NCBI GenBank assembly: GCA_025454445.1
Contig: JALOOK010000013.1
Span: 1 to 17,504, forward strand
Direction of reading: 5' to 3'
From: Oscillatoria sp. Prado101
GTDB lineage: Bacteria; Cyanobacteriota; Cyanobacteriia; Cyanobacteriales; Oscillatoriaceae
Length of the DNA stretch: 17,504 nucleotides
This document shows positions 1-6,468 of the stretch, piece after piece. The notes under the pieces were generated by a model. The model made no database searches, was not told the origin of the DNA, and saw only the letters and a list, made by a program, of their open reading frames with translations. The first letter of the stretch is position 1. Every line of letters starts with the position of its first letter. The translations under genes and the position numbers were made by a program.

Positions 1-9
1 ACCCGGTTT

Positions 10-1413
10 CTAAAGCATAAATTTTTCTTTGATGCGCTGAATTTGCTCTAGGAATTCTGCGCCTTTTTGGGGGTTGACCATTGCGACAAAATTGGCAAAT
101 CCCTGCAGGGAGGCGAGAAGGGTGTCGGAGTTTCCCCAGTGTTTGCCTTCTAAGCCGTCTTTCTCGATTTGGTAGAGTGTGGCGCGGAAGCGTTTTAAGG
201 TTTCTCTGGAGATGTTGGGGTGGCTGTTGACGACTATGCCGGTGACTTCTTGCTGCCGGTTTTTGCGCAGGATTCGGGTTTTCTGTTCGTTGATGGCAAA
301 TCCTTCGTGGGCGACGATTGACTCTGTGCGCCTGAGGATGTTGCAAATGTGGCGCAGGCTCTCACCGGCACCGGAAAAGGTGAGGTCGTCTGCGTAGCGG
401 GTGTAAGTAAAGCCGAGTTCTTGCGCCATCTGAACCAGCCGCCGGTCTAAGCGCCGGCACAGCAAGTTGGTAATCGCTGGAGACGCGGGGGAACCTTGTG
501 GGAGGTGCCGGTCGCTAGTCGCTACAAAGTAAGTCTTTCCGTCTAATTCCACTTCTTCAATTTCTGATTCCGTACAGAGCAACCCGAAGATGGTAGCGGC
601 GGCTTCTGAATATCCGAAAGACTGGAAAAGTCCTTTAACTCGTTTGTAGGAAATCGAAGGAAAGAAATCTTTGAGGTCGAAGTTGATAATAACGTCTGCG
701 GCGACGTGAGGTTGGGCGTTGGTGAGGATGGAGCGCTCGCGCCTGAATCCGTGAGCGGCGTCGTGAAGTTCCAGCTTTTCCAAAATATTGCTGAGTATCC
801 AGTGCTGCGCTCGCTTCAAGCGCGGCATGGGGGCGGAAATCTGCCGCTCGCCACCCGTTTTTTTGGGAATTTTGAAGCGAATGTAGTGGGAGGTTGTTGA
901 GGTTTTGCGGTCAAAGGCGAGAAAGCGCAATTCGCCGACCGAAATTCCCATTGCGGCGGCAATTTCTTCTGCTGTTTGGCAGGAGGGCAAGCTGTTACTT
1001 TGCAAACGTTCCTGATTGCCTTCTGTGCGGTTGAGCCCACCAGAAACATCTTCCCCCAGATAGAGGATTTCTTTCTGTTTTTTCTCTCGCCACGCTTGTG
1101 CGCGTTCTTGACGCTCTCTTTCTCGCCGGTCTTTTGTTTCCTGACGCTTGCGCCGCGACTCAGCGAGTCGCTGCTGCAGCATTTGTTTGCGGAGCGCTTG
1201 TTCGTTTTGCAGGCGGGATGTCTCGCGCCTCAGTTCATCCAGCTCCCGCCGGATTTCTCCTTTGCGCCGGATTTCATCGGCTGGATCTTGGGGTATTTCG
1301 CCTTGTGCCGGCCAGAATCCGTAGCGAATCATCTCTTCGAGGATGACTTCTTCTCTGCCAATTTGCCAGATGCGTTCGTAGAGTTCTTGGCGGGTTCTCG
1401 GTTGGTCAGTCAT
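10..1413 (-). CDS. Retron-type reverse transcriptase with N-terminal coiled-coil extension
   Basis: 467 residues. The protein would copy the msd part of the adjacent non-coding RNA into single-stranded msDNA. Seen: the retron-specific NAxxH motif (NAQPH, 232-236); motif A NFDLKDFFPSI with catalytic Asp246; LPQGSPASP (304-312); the YADD box (340-343) with its two catalytic Asp; and the retron VTG motif (390-392). The C-terminal thumb-like region runs to the end. No maturase, endonuclease or Cas1 domain is visible, which argues against a group II intron or CRISPR RT. Compared with small retron RTs of about 320 residues it has about 150 extra N-terminal residues, including a highly charged Arg/Glu-rich stretch (48-116) likely to form a coiled coil. 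The chosen start is the first ATG and opens a plausible N-terminal helix; no Shine-Dalgarno is seen. Gene order is WHSWIM, ncRNA, RT on one strand. The family call is firm; the role of the extension is unknown. Confidence 0.95.
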   Translation of the reverse strand: MTDQPRTRQELYERIWQIGREEVILEEMIRYGFWPAQGEIPQDPADEIRRKGEIRRELDELRRETSRLQNEQALRKQMLQQRLAESRRKRQETKDRRERERQERAQAWREKKQKEILYLGEDVSGGLNRTEGNQERLQSNSLPSCQTAEEIAAAMGISVGELRFLAFDRKTSTTSHYIRFKIPKKTGGERQISAPMPRLKRAQHWILSNILEKLELHDAAHGFRRERSILTNAQPHVAADVIINFDLKDFFPSISYKRVKGLFQSFGYSEAAATIFGLLCTESEIEEVELDGKTYFVATSDRHLPQGSPASPAITNLLCRRLDRRLVQMAQELGFTYTRYADDLTFSGAGESLRHICNILRRTESIVAHEGFAINEQKTRILRKNRQQEVTGIVVNSHPNISRETLKRFRATLYQIEKDGLEGKHWGNSDTLLASLQGFANFVAMVNPQKGAEFLEQIQRIKEKFML

Positions 1414-1442
1414 GGTGCCGGTGTTATATTTTGTTTTTATTG

Positions 1443-1515
1443 TAACCGCAGATGCACGCTGATGGACGCTGATAAGTCGCGTTTATCTGCGTTTATCTGC
1501 GTTTATCTGCGGTTA
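1443..1515. repeat. Foldback element with three 10-bp tandem repeats between retron RNA and RT
   Basis: An 11-bp perfect inverted repeat (1443-1453, TAACCGCAGAT, and 1505-1515, its complement) encloses three perfect tandem copies of GTTTATCTGC (1481-1510) and two diverged ones. From memory, sequences of this kind are scattered in cyanobacterial intergenic DNA. It lies between the retron a2 arm and the RT start, so it is probably a later insertion in the RT leader. Whether it affects RT expression cannot be told from sequence. Confidence 0.8.
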
Positions 1516-1534
1516 AAAATACCAAGAATAAAAA

Positions 1535-1777
1535 ATCACGCGCCGCTAAGCTTTGGTTGCCCCTTCGTAAACCTCCCAGGACTAGACTGCTCAACTCAAG
1601 CGGTCTCAGGTACTGTCGATCATTCACTTCGCGGAAGTCACACTGGAATATCGACAGTACCTGAATGACCGCACAGTCAAGAGCAGGCTAGTGATGCGTG
1701 TCTGGACTGAGCGCAAGGACGGCGATCCACCGCCCGGATTGCAAGGCTGTTTCCCTCGTAATTAGCGTGCGCGTGAT
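1535..1777 (-). ncRNA. Candidate retron ncRNA (msr-msd), template for msDNA
   Basis: About 243 nt, read on the minus strand from 1777 to 1535. The 5' end ATCACGCGCACGCTAA (1762-1777) and the 3' end TTAGCGGCGCGTGAT (1535-1549) pair over 15 bp with a single bulged A, as a1/a2 arms do. Directly after a1 comes TTACGAGGG, a plausible branch-guanosine context. Then a small hairpin (GGGCGG against CCGTCC, near 1720-1736) fits an msr stem-loop. A large hairpin (1581-1692) follows and fits msd. The layout a1-msr-msd-a2 immediately upstream of an RT with NAxxH and VTG motifs is the canonical retron order. The a1 arm begins four bases after the WHSWIM stop codon. I see no good promoter just upstream, so the RNA may be cut from a WHSWIM-ncRNA-RT transcript. 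Exact ends and the branch G are inferred. Confidence 0.8.
1581..1692 (-). repeat. Long imperfect hairpin, predicted msd stem of the retron RNA
   Basis: Nested inverted repeats: outer arms 1681-1692 and 1581-1592 (11 of 12 pair), middle arms 1667-1672 and 1600-1605 (6 bp), and a perfect 15-bp core at 1650-1664 and 1606-1620 (TCAGGTACTGTCGAT on the plus strand). The apical 29-nt loop holds a further ACTTC/GAAGT stem. A small internal loop and a 2-nt bulge separate the arms. This would form the double-stranded stem of msDNA. A separate foldback element that merely landed here is less likely, because the a1/a2 arms lie symmetrically outside it. Confidence 0.8.
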
Positions 1778-1781
1778 GGAA

Positions 1782-3425
1782 TTACCGGCTCTGGCGAGCG
1801 TGTTGCATTCGCAGGGCCAGAATGTGTTCGCACGGGCCTTTGTACAGCTTGTTTTGCTGGTGCCAGTTGCAATTACATTCTGCACCTATTATACGCTCGT
1901 CGCCATCAACTGTCAAGGAGGGGTTTAAAATTTTTTCCCGGTCTTGGACAGTGCCTTGCAGTGCCAGCGCTCCTGCGGAATCGCCGGTGACTGAGGTAAC
2001 AGTGACGGCATTTTGGGTCAAGAAGCGAGTGGCCTTTTCTTCTCGCTCGTTGGCAAAGCGCAGGCGCTCCACCGGCAGGGGTTCGCGGCTGAGCTCTCGG
2101 ACTCGGTATACTTGCTTATTCAAGTCGTAAATGGCCCGACCGGCTTGGGTGTAGGCGCTCAACGCTCCCAACACCGCCGCGCGGTTCAGGTTGAGGCGCT
2201 GCGCCAAAATGTCAGGAGTTTCTAACCAAGTGTGCCTCAATTCATCAAAGATCAGTTGCTGGGTGTAGGAGTCTACATCGGCGCGGGGTGCCATCAAGTC
2301 GAAGTTGCCAGATTGCGACCAATCATTGGCTGTCCACCCCGACAGACCGAGGGTAAAAGACATGTCGCCCAAGTCGGCAACGTAGAAGGATGGCATGCCG
2401 TTTCCTAGCAGGTGAACGGTAAATTTTTTGGCGATGGGGATGAGGCGTTCCAGGATGTGAATGCGCCGGCGTCCCCACACTCGAATGACTTTTTCATCAC
2501 TGCCGGTATAGGGGGAGCGAGGGCAAACCAGTTCAATGTTCCAGGGTTCAAAGACGACGCGCACCGGCTCTCCGGGTTTGAGGTGGTAGCGCAGACTGCG
2601 CGGACCTTTTTGCTCTTTGTGCCGGCGCAGGATAAAGCAGAGGTTGTGAATGTCCATTGGGTGCAAGTCAAACCGGGTTGCCGGCAGGGACATTGCCGAG
2701 CTGACTTGCAAGAACCCCCTCACCCAGCTGTCCGGCAAATCGATTTTGACTTCCTTAAATGTCTCTTCGTTGGTGGTTTGAACCTCAAAGCCCGACGGGT
2801 CGATTTGAAATTGGGTTGTCTTGTAGCTGCGGATTTTCTGGAACTCGTCGTAGAGTGCGGCTGAGTAGTCGATATTGGTGGTGCCGCAAGCGAACTCGCT
2901 GATCTTTTTAAACACCTCGTAGCTGGCACCCAGGCGACCGTAGCTGGACTCATCGACGCTGAAACACTCGAAGAACACCTCATCCGGGTGGACTGTGATT
3001 ACCGGGTCAAAGAGAAAGTAGATATCGAGTTGCTTTTTGAAGACGTATTGACGGAATTTCTCTCTGGCGTCATAATAAGGTTTCAGGCGAGAGTAGGTGT
3101 GCCGGTCAAGCTCGGTGAGTTCCGCTTGCAACACCTTTACTTTCTCAGCGACTTCCCGGCGCATAGAGGCGACTTGCTGCCAGTCTATTTCCTCTTGTTT
3201 CGCCCGCCACTCCTTATAAGCGGTCTTGTCTTTTGGTTTGAACCGCAAATCGGAAACGACGACATCGTGCAAGGCGCTAATCGCTTCGCGAAAGGCGACA
3301 TTTTGCCGCAATTCGCCGATAAAATAGGTGGGCGGGCGCTTGACATCTGGCGAGAAAGACATCTGGGTGCTTCCGCCGGTGTCGCTGACTGCTGTGCTTC
3401 CTTTGTAACTGTAGTTGAATTCCAT
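1782..3425 (-). CDS. Winged-helix and SWIM zinc-finger protein (WHSWIM, probable retron accessory/effector)
   Basis: 547 residues. Seen: a C-terminal SWIM zinc finger with Cys517, Cys519, Cys532 and His534 (CxC, 12 residues, CxH) and, before it, a winged-helix-like segment at about 391-445 (DELRHTWLETPDILAQRLNL followed by a wing ending VYRVREL). The N-terminal half has a charged helical region (about 60-125) and no motif I recognise. SWIM fingers in other families bind DNA or proteins. WHSWIM proteins are, as I recall, one of the two accessory genes of type XIII retrons, the other being an ARM-repeat protein; here the gene ends four bases before the retron ncRNA. The ATG at 3425 has no clear Shine-Dalgarno. 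The biochemical activity is unknown; a toxin or sensor role is inferred from retron logic. Confidence 0.85.
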   Translation of the reverse strand: MEFNYSYKGSTAVSDTGGSTQMSFSPDVKRPPTYFIGELRQNVAFREAISALHDVVVSDLRFKPKDKTAYKEWRAKQEEIDWQQVASMRREVAEKVKVLQAELTELDRHTYSRLKPYYDAREKFRQYVFKKQLDIYFLFDPVITVHPDEVFFECFSVDESSYGRLGASYEVFKKISEFACGTTNIDYSAALYDEFQKIRSYKTTQFQIDPSGFEVQTTNEETFKEVKIDLPDSWVRGFLQVSSAMSLPATRFDLHPMDIHNLCFILRRHKEQKGPRSLRYHLKPGEPVRVVFEPWNIELVCPRSPYTGSDEKVIRVWGRRRIHILERLIPIAKKFTVHLLGNGMPSFYVADLGDMSFTLGLSGWTANDWSQSGNFDLMAPRADVDSYTQQLIFDELRHTWLETPDILAQRLNLNRAAVLGALSAYTQAGRAIYDLNKQVYRVRELSREPLPVERLRFANEREEKATRFLTQNAVTVTSVTGDSAGALALQGTVQDREKILNPSLTVDGDERIIGAECNCNWHQQNKLYKGPCEHILALRMQHARQSR

Positions 3426-3514
3426 AGTAAGTGTTTGTGCTATCGGTTGGTTGGAAAAAGTTTTTCAGCTTGCTATTTGGCGTTGGGCGTGAGTGGGATG
3501 AACCCCACCCCCAA

Positions 3515-3540
3515 CCCCCTCCCCGCCGGCGGGGAGGGGG
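3515..3540. repeat. 26-bp perfect GC palindrome, foldback/terminator-like
   Basis: Two 13-nt arms (CCCCCTCCCCGCC and its complement) abut with no loop. The flanking ACCCCCAACC text resembles the body of the MITE at 14699-14851, so this is probably a relative or remnant. It lies downstream of the NB-ARC gene on the minus strand and could end that transcript, but no T-run follows. Confidence 0.7.
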
Positions 3541-3650
3541 CTAAGAGGTTCTATTTGGTGAGCACTCATCTTCATCTGACCGTTGGATAACATCCTAGCT
3601 GTCTTTTAACGCCTTCCGGGAGTGGGACAGGCGTCTCCCCCTCGTGAAGG

Positions 3651-3747
3651 CCACCGGCACGACACCCGCGCCCACACCCCGAAGGCGTAGGACAGGCGTC
3701 CCGCCTGTCCCTGAATGGGCCGGCACCGGCACGACACCCGCGCCCAC
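3651..3747. repeat. REP-like block, copy A (GTAG-headed hairpin)
   Basis: The core at 3687-3710 is GTAG followed by GACAGGCG, a TCC loop, and CGCCTGTC. It is flanked on both sides by the tail CACCGGCACGACACCCGCGC. The same unit recurs at 6055-6150 and 7641-7758. A GTAG tetranucleotide ahead of a palindrome is the signature of REP sequences mobilised by RAYT transposases, one of which is encoded at 6469-7242. Confidence 0.85.
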
Positions 3748-3867
3748 TCCCACCGGCGAATCCCCACGCCGTCCCAATCCAAAACTTTATTCAGCATATA
3801 TGCCGGTGTCAAAGAATATCGGTGAACCCACCCCTAAAACTAGAGATGCCGCCCACCGGCAATTCTA

Positions 3868-5244
3868 TTATAACCCTTTAATATACTGCTTAAGTACAGG
3901 TAACAGCGTGTAAAGATTGTCTCGTTTTTCTATCAAGCACCGGCGCGATAGGGATTGCAGTGCGTTGGGCAACTCTGAGGATGGAATTCGCCCCTTTTCT
4001 AGCAAGCTGTCCCGGCACAACGGCCCACTTGCCCCAGCCAGCACGAACATCACGGATTTTTCTATGTCAGACAAGCGATTAAACTGCAGCCGGCAAACAT
4101 CTTTCACATCTTCCGGCAACACTATGCTATCATTTTGTAAGAAGTCAGTCACGCGGCTTTCCGACTCTTCAATGAGAGTGGCCACACTTTTTAACCAGAA
4201 AGGGTTGCCTTGGTAGCGGTCAGTAAGTGCGTCCCACTCCTGTTCTTCTGTTAACCCGCTATCTCTGAGGATTTGCCGGCTGGCTGCGGTGTCCAAACCA
4301 GTGAGGGTTAAGGTGCGAATGGGGCTATTTGGGCTTTTGAGTTGAGCGACTTCTCTGGGTGGCTCCCAACCAACGAGCAGGAAACAGCTGTTATGCGATA
4401 ATTCTGCTATCTCTTTGAAAAGGGAGCGATACTCTTCGCATGCCGGTTTGTACTGACCGGCATGCTGTCCGCTACTGAAGAGGTTGTGAATCTCATTTAG
4501 GATAACCAAACACCGGTGCTTGTCCAAATATTTGATGAGGGGTAAGCGCCTGGTGTTGGTTGCGGATGGGTTGCTGTCCTGCGGTTCTGAGAAAAACTCA
4601 GTCAGGTTCTCTTGCAGTTCCGCCGGCGTGGGGGATGAGTTGAGGTTGCGCCAAAGCACATATTGAAACTGGTTTTTAATTTGCTGTGTGAGTTGCGCGG
4701 CGAGGGCGGTTTTGCCAATTCCGCTGATGCCGGTGAGCGCGACCAGGCGACAGCGTTCTTGTAAAATCCAGGTTTGCAGGGTTTCCAGTTCGCCGGTGCG
4801 ACCGTAGAAAACACGCAACTCCGGCATCTCGCTCAAATCTTGAGTCAGGGTTGGGGTTTGTTGTGGGCTAGATGGTTCCTGCTGTGGTGGGTGTGAGTTC
4901 GTTATATTGAGCGAATGCCTGTTCTCCCCACAAAAGTTAACACTGCTATTCTGTACCGAGCCTTGTGCGACATTTGAAAACAGGGCTATTTGCCATCTTT
5001 CCATTGCTGAGCGTAAATTCGATTTACTGACTTTTTCCCCCAACCGTTGTGAAATAATCTGCCATAATTCCGAGGCCACCTCCCTAACACGAGCCTCCGA
5101 TAGGTTAACCGCCTGGGCAATTTCTTGGTAGTCCTTATCTTCCCATGTCCCGCGCAGAATCTTCTCTTGCAAGTCATTCAGGTGCTTATTCGTTTGGGCC
5201 CACACCAGCTCGTCGGCGAGTTTTAGCACTTCCTTAATGTCCAT
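3868..5244 (-). CDS. NB-ARC STAND NTPase with N-terminal helical domain
   Basis: 458 residues. Residues 1-84 form the cyanobacterial NB-ARC N-terminal helical/HTH-like domain (LADELVWAQTNKHLNDLQEK, RGTWEDKDYQEIA, GEKVSKSNLRSAMER). A low-complexity Ser/Gln/Pro linker runs to about 140. The NTPase follows, with FYGRTGELETL, Walker A GISGIGKT (172-179), a Walker B-like CLVILNEIH (246-254) and a GNPFWL motif in the place of GLPLAL. The protein stops after a winged-helix-like C-terminus, so the WD40 or TPR sensor repeats usual in this family are missing. Asn251 stands where the Walker B Asp usually is, though Glu252 is kept, so hydrolysis may be altered. Such NTPases are thought to oligomerise in signalling or defence. 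It sits between the ARM and WHSWIM genes on the same strand; whether it belongs to the retron or is a separate module is unresolved. Confidence 0.85.
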   Translation of the reverse strand: MDIKEVLKLADELVWAQTNKHLNDLQEKILRGTWEDKDYQEIAQAVNLSEARVREVASELWQIISQRLGEKVSKSNLRSAMERWQIALFSNVAQGSVQNSSVNFCGENRHSLNITNSHPPQQEPSSPQQTPTLTQDLSEMPELRVFYGRTGELETLQTWILQERCRLVALTGISGIGKTALAAQLTQQIKNQFQYVLWRNLNSSPTPAELQENLTEFFSEPQDSNPSATNTRRLPLIKYLDKHRCLVILNEIHNLFSSGQHAGQYKPACEEYRSLFKEIAELSHNSCFLLVGWEPPREVAQLKSPNSPIRTLTLTGLDTAASRQILRDSGLTEEQEWDALTDRYQGNPFWLKSVATLIEESESRVTDFLQNDSIVLPEDVKDVCRLQFNRLSDIEKSVMFVLAGASGPLCRDSLLEKGRIPSSELPNALQSLSRRCLIEKRDNLYTLLPVLKQYIKGL

Positions 5245-5280
5245 ACAGTCGGGTAAATGTCACTGCTGGCTGTATTGTAC

Positions 5281-5380
5281 CCTACATTTCCCGACTTCGG
5301 CCTACATTCCCCTACATTCCCCTACATCTCCCTACATTTCCATATATCTCCCTATATTCCCCTATATTTCCCTACATTTT
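5281..5380. repeat. Ten phased 10-bp tandem repeats (CCTACATTYC-type)
   Basis: Ten consecutive 10-bp units without any length change, consensus CCTAYATTYC on the plus strand (RRATRTAGGG on the minus strand). One unit, 5291-5300, is diverged. The array lies 36 bp upstream of the NB-ARC start and about 115 bp upstream of the small plus-strand gene, in the divergent promoter region. A TACAAT hexamer (5274-5279, minus strand) next to the array could be a -10 box for the NB-ARC gene, but no matching -35 is seen. The period is close to one helical turn, so a protein-binding or bent-DNA role is plausible. Confidence 0.9.
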
Positions 5381-5495
5381 TCATCCTGGCAGGTGGAAAT
5401 GATCCTACAATTCCCTACTTTTTACTGCAGGCAATCTCAAGAAGTATCGCTTATATTAAAAGCACTGTTCGCACTTTTAAAAGGTTGGACACTTT

Positions 5496-5870
5496 ATGTT
5501 CGATCCCATTAGTCTGACAATTCTTGGGGTTTCCTTGATGGCTGGTGGCTGGGCGGCTAAAGCAGCATATGATGAGGAAGAAGATCCAAAGACGAAGAAG
5601 ACACTGGCCGCTGTTGATAAGGGACTGACGATTGCTGCAAAGACCATCACAGTAGGCAGTGGAATAGCTGCTTTGGCCAAGCAAAATCAAAACTCTTCTC
5701 AACAGCCATCTACCTCCAGTACACTCCCCTCCAGTCAATTACGACAACTCCTGAACACTCCCCCCGGTCAGCTTACCTCCAGTCAAATGCAGCAAATGCT
5801 GAACGTACCCCTCCCTAACTTCAACAATATCCTGGGCGGTGGTGGCTTTGGTGGCTCTGGCGGGTGCTAG
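5496..5870 (+). CDS. Small hypothetical protein with hydrophobic N-terminus and Gly-rich tail
   Basis: 124 residues; I do not recognise the family. A hydrophobic stretch at about 4-21 (ISLTILGVSLMAGGWAA) is followed by a charged DEEEDPKTKK segment, a second Ala/Ile/Gly-rich hydrophobic stretch (about 43-61), a Ser/Gln-rich part, and a terminal Gly tail ending in Cys. An internal near-duplication (SSQLRQLLNTPPGQL and SSQMQQMLNVPLPNF, near 79-110) is visible. An AAAAGG Shine-Dalgarno-like run sits about 10 nt before the ATG. A convincing intrinsic terminator lies about 95 bp downstream, supporting a real single-gene transcript. It runs opposite to the retron and NB-ARC genes. It could be a small membrane-associated or secreted protein; no function is assigned. 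Confidence 0.65.
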   Translation: MFDPISLTILGVSLMAGGWAAKAAYDEEEDPKTKKTLAAVDKGLTIAAKTITVGSGIAALAKQNQNSSQQPSTSSTLPSSQLRQLLNTPPGQLTSSQMQQMLNVPLPNFNNILGGGGFGGSGGC

Positions 5871-5963
5871 AGAGGCAGTGCTTCTGCTGTTTAGGCCAGG
5901 TCAGCCTCATTTTCTCAAGCTGTATAAGCCAAGGCAGTATAAACAATTGCTCAATTTATTTGG

Positions 5964-6000
5964 GTTGCGTTTCCCAGTGCGGGAAATGCAACTTTTTCTT
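5964..6000 (+). terminator. Intrinsic terminator after the small Gly-rich protein gene
   Basis: The arms GTTGCGTTTCCC (5964-5975) and GGGAAATGCAAC (5981-5992) pair with one mismatch around a 5-nt loop and are followed at once by TTTTTCTT. The orientation fits termination of the plus-strand gene ending at 5870. Confidence 0.75.
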
Positions 6001-6054
6001 GGCGGGCAGGTGCTTACAGAGGTACGACAGCGCCCGATATTGACCCCTCCGCGT

Positions 6055-6150
6055 GGGCCGGCACCGGCACGACACCCGCGCCCAAACCCCGAAGGCGTAG
6101 GACAGGCGTCCCGCCTGTCCCTGAATGGGCCGGCACCGGCACGACACCCG
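6055..6150. repeat. REP-like block, copy B
   Basis: Tail, then GTAG-headed hairpin core (6097-6120), then a second tail. The core is identical to that of copy A. It lies about 320 bp upstream of the RAYT transposase gene, in the same plus-strand orientation as the other copies. Confidence 0.85.
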
Positions 6151-6302
6151 CCGCACTCCGTTGGGCATTAATAGGGGGTTTACACCCTACGTCTTCTTTT
6201 GTGGGTAGGTTTTTCGGTTCTGGCTTGCGCTTTGGGGATAGGCGTTGCATGAGCGGATGTAATCTTTTCCCTGAGTCCCACAAATAGTCGCCCTCATGCT
6301 TC

Positions 6303-6330
6303 GCCCCTACAGAAAATCCACTGTAGGGGC
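6303..6330. repeat. GCCCCTACAG / CTGTAGGGGC hairpin
   Basis: Perfect 10-bp arms (6303-6312 and 6321-6330) around an 8-nt loop, with a GTAG on each strand. It belongs to the GTAGGGGC class of short repeats; related text occurs near 12563 and 14920. It precedes the RAYT gene by about 140 bp. Confidence 0.75.
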
Positions 6331-6468
6331 TTTCGCATTGGCGTCTTGAATCCCTGGAAAGAGGCGGATAAAATCTATCTAGCTAGCCGACACCCTTTCC
6401 GCCGGAATACAAAAGTTGGATGCTCCCATAACCCTATTGATTAGAACCTTACTACCGCTCTCACGCTC

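Larger units (their letters stand above)
3426..3867. other. Repeat-filled intergenic region between WHSWIM and NB-ARC genes
   Basis: 442 bp without a credible gene. It holds a GC-rich perfect palindrome (3515-3540) and one REP-like repeat block (3651-3747) preceded by a degenerate partial copy (about 3623-3660). Open frames here exist only because the repeats lack stops. I see no strong promoter for the WHSWIM gene. Confidence 0.7.
5871..6468. other. Intergenic region with terminator, REP block and inverted hairpin
   Basis: 598 bp without a credible gene. From left to right it holds an intrinsic terminator (5964-6000), REP-like block B (6055-6150), and a GTAG-containing hairpin (6303-6330). 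Open frames across the block are repeat artefacts. I see no Shine-Dalgarno for the transposase gene at its right end. Confidence 0.7.

Noticed and set aside
10..1413. RT of a group II intron, diversity-generating retroelement or CRISPR locus
   Set aside because: No maturase, endonuclease or Cas1 part and no template/variable repeat pair seen. NAxxH and VTG motifs plus the upstream ncRNA indicate a retron.
976..1668. 230-residue plus-strand frame
   Set aside because: Antisense to the RT N-terminus and running through the retron hairpin and tandem repeats. Hydrophobic low-complexity product with no family resemblance.
3644..3913. 89-residue plus-strand frame
   Set aside because: Composed mostly of REP block A and the antisense end of the NB-ARC gene.
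5237..5512. 91-residue frame rich in Tyr/Ile/Pro
   Set aside because: It is a translation of the 10-bp tandem repeat array and has no start signal.
5839..6171. 110-residue plus-strand frame overlapping the small protein's end
   Set aside because: Passes through an intrinsic terminator and REP block B; the similar peptide GPAPARHP arises at other REP copies simply because the repeats stay open.
6303..6330. Intrinsic terminator
   Set aside because: The hairpin is perfect, but it is followed by GC-containing sequence rather than a T-run, and no gene ends nearby. A GTAG repeat explains it better.
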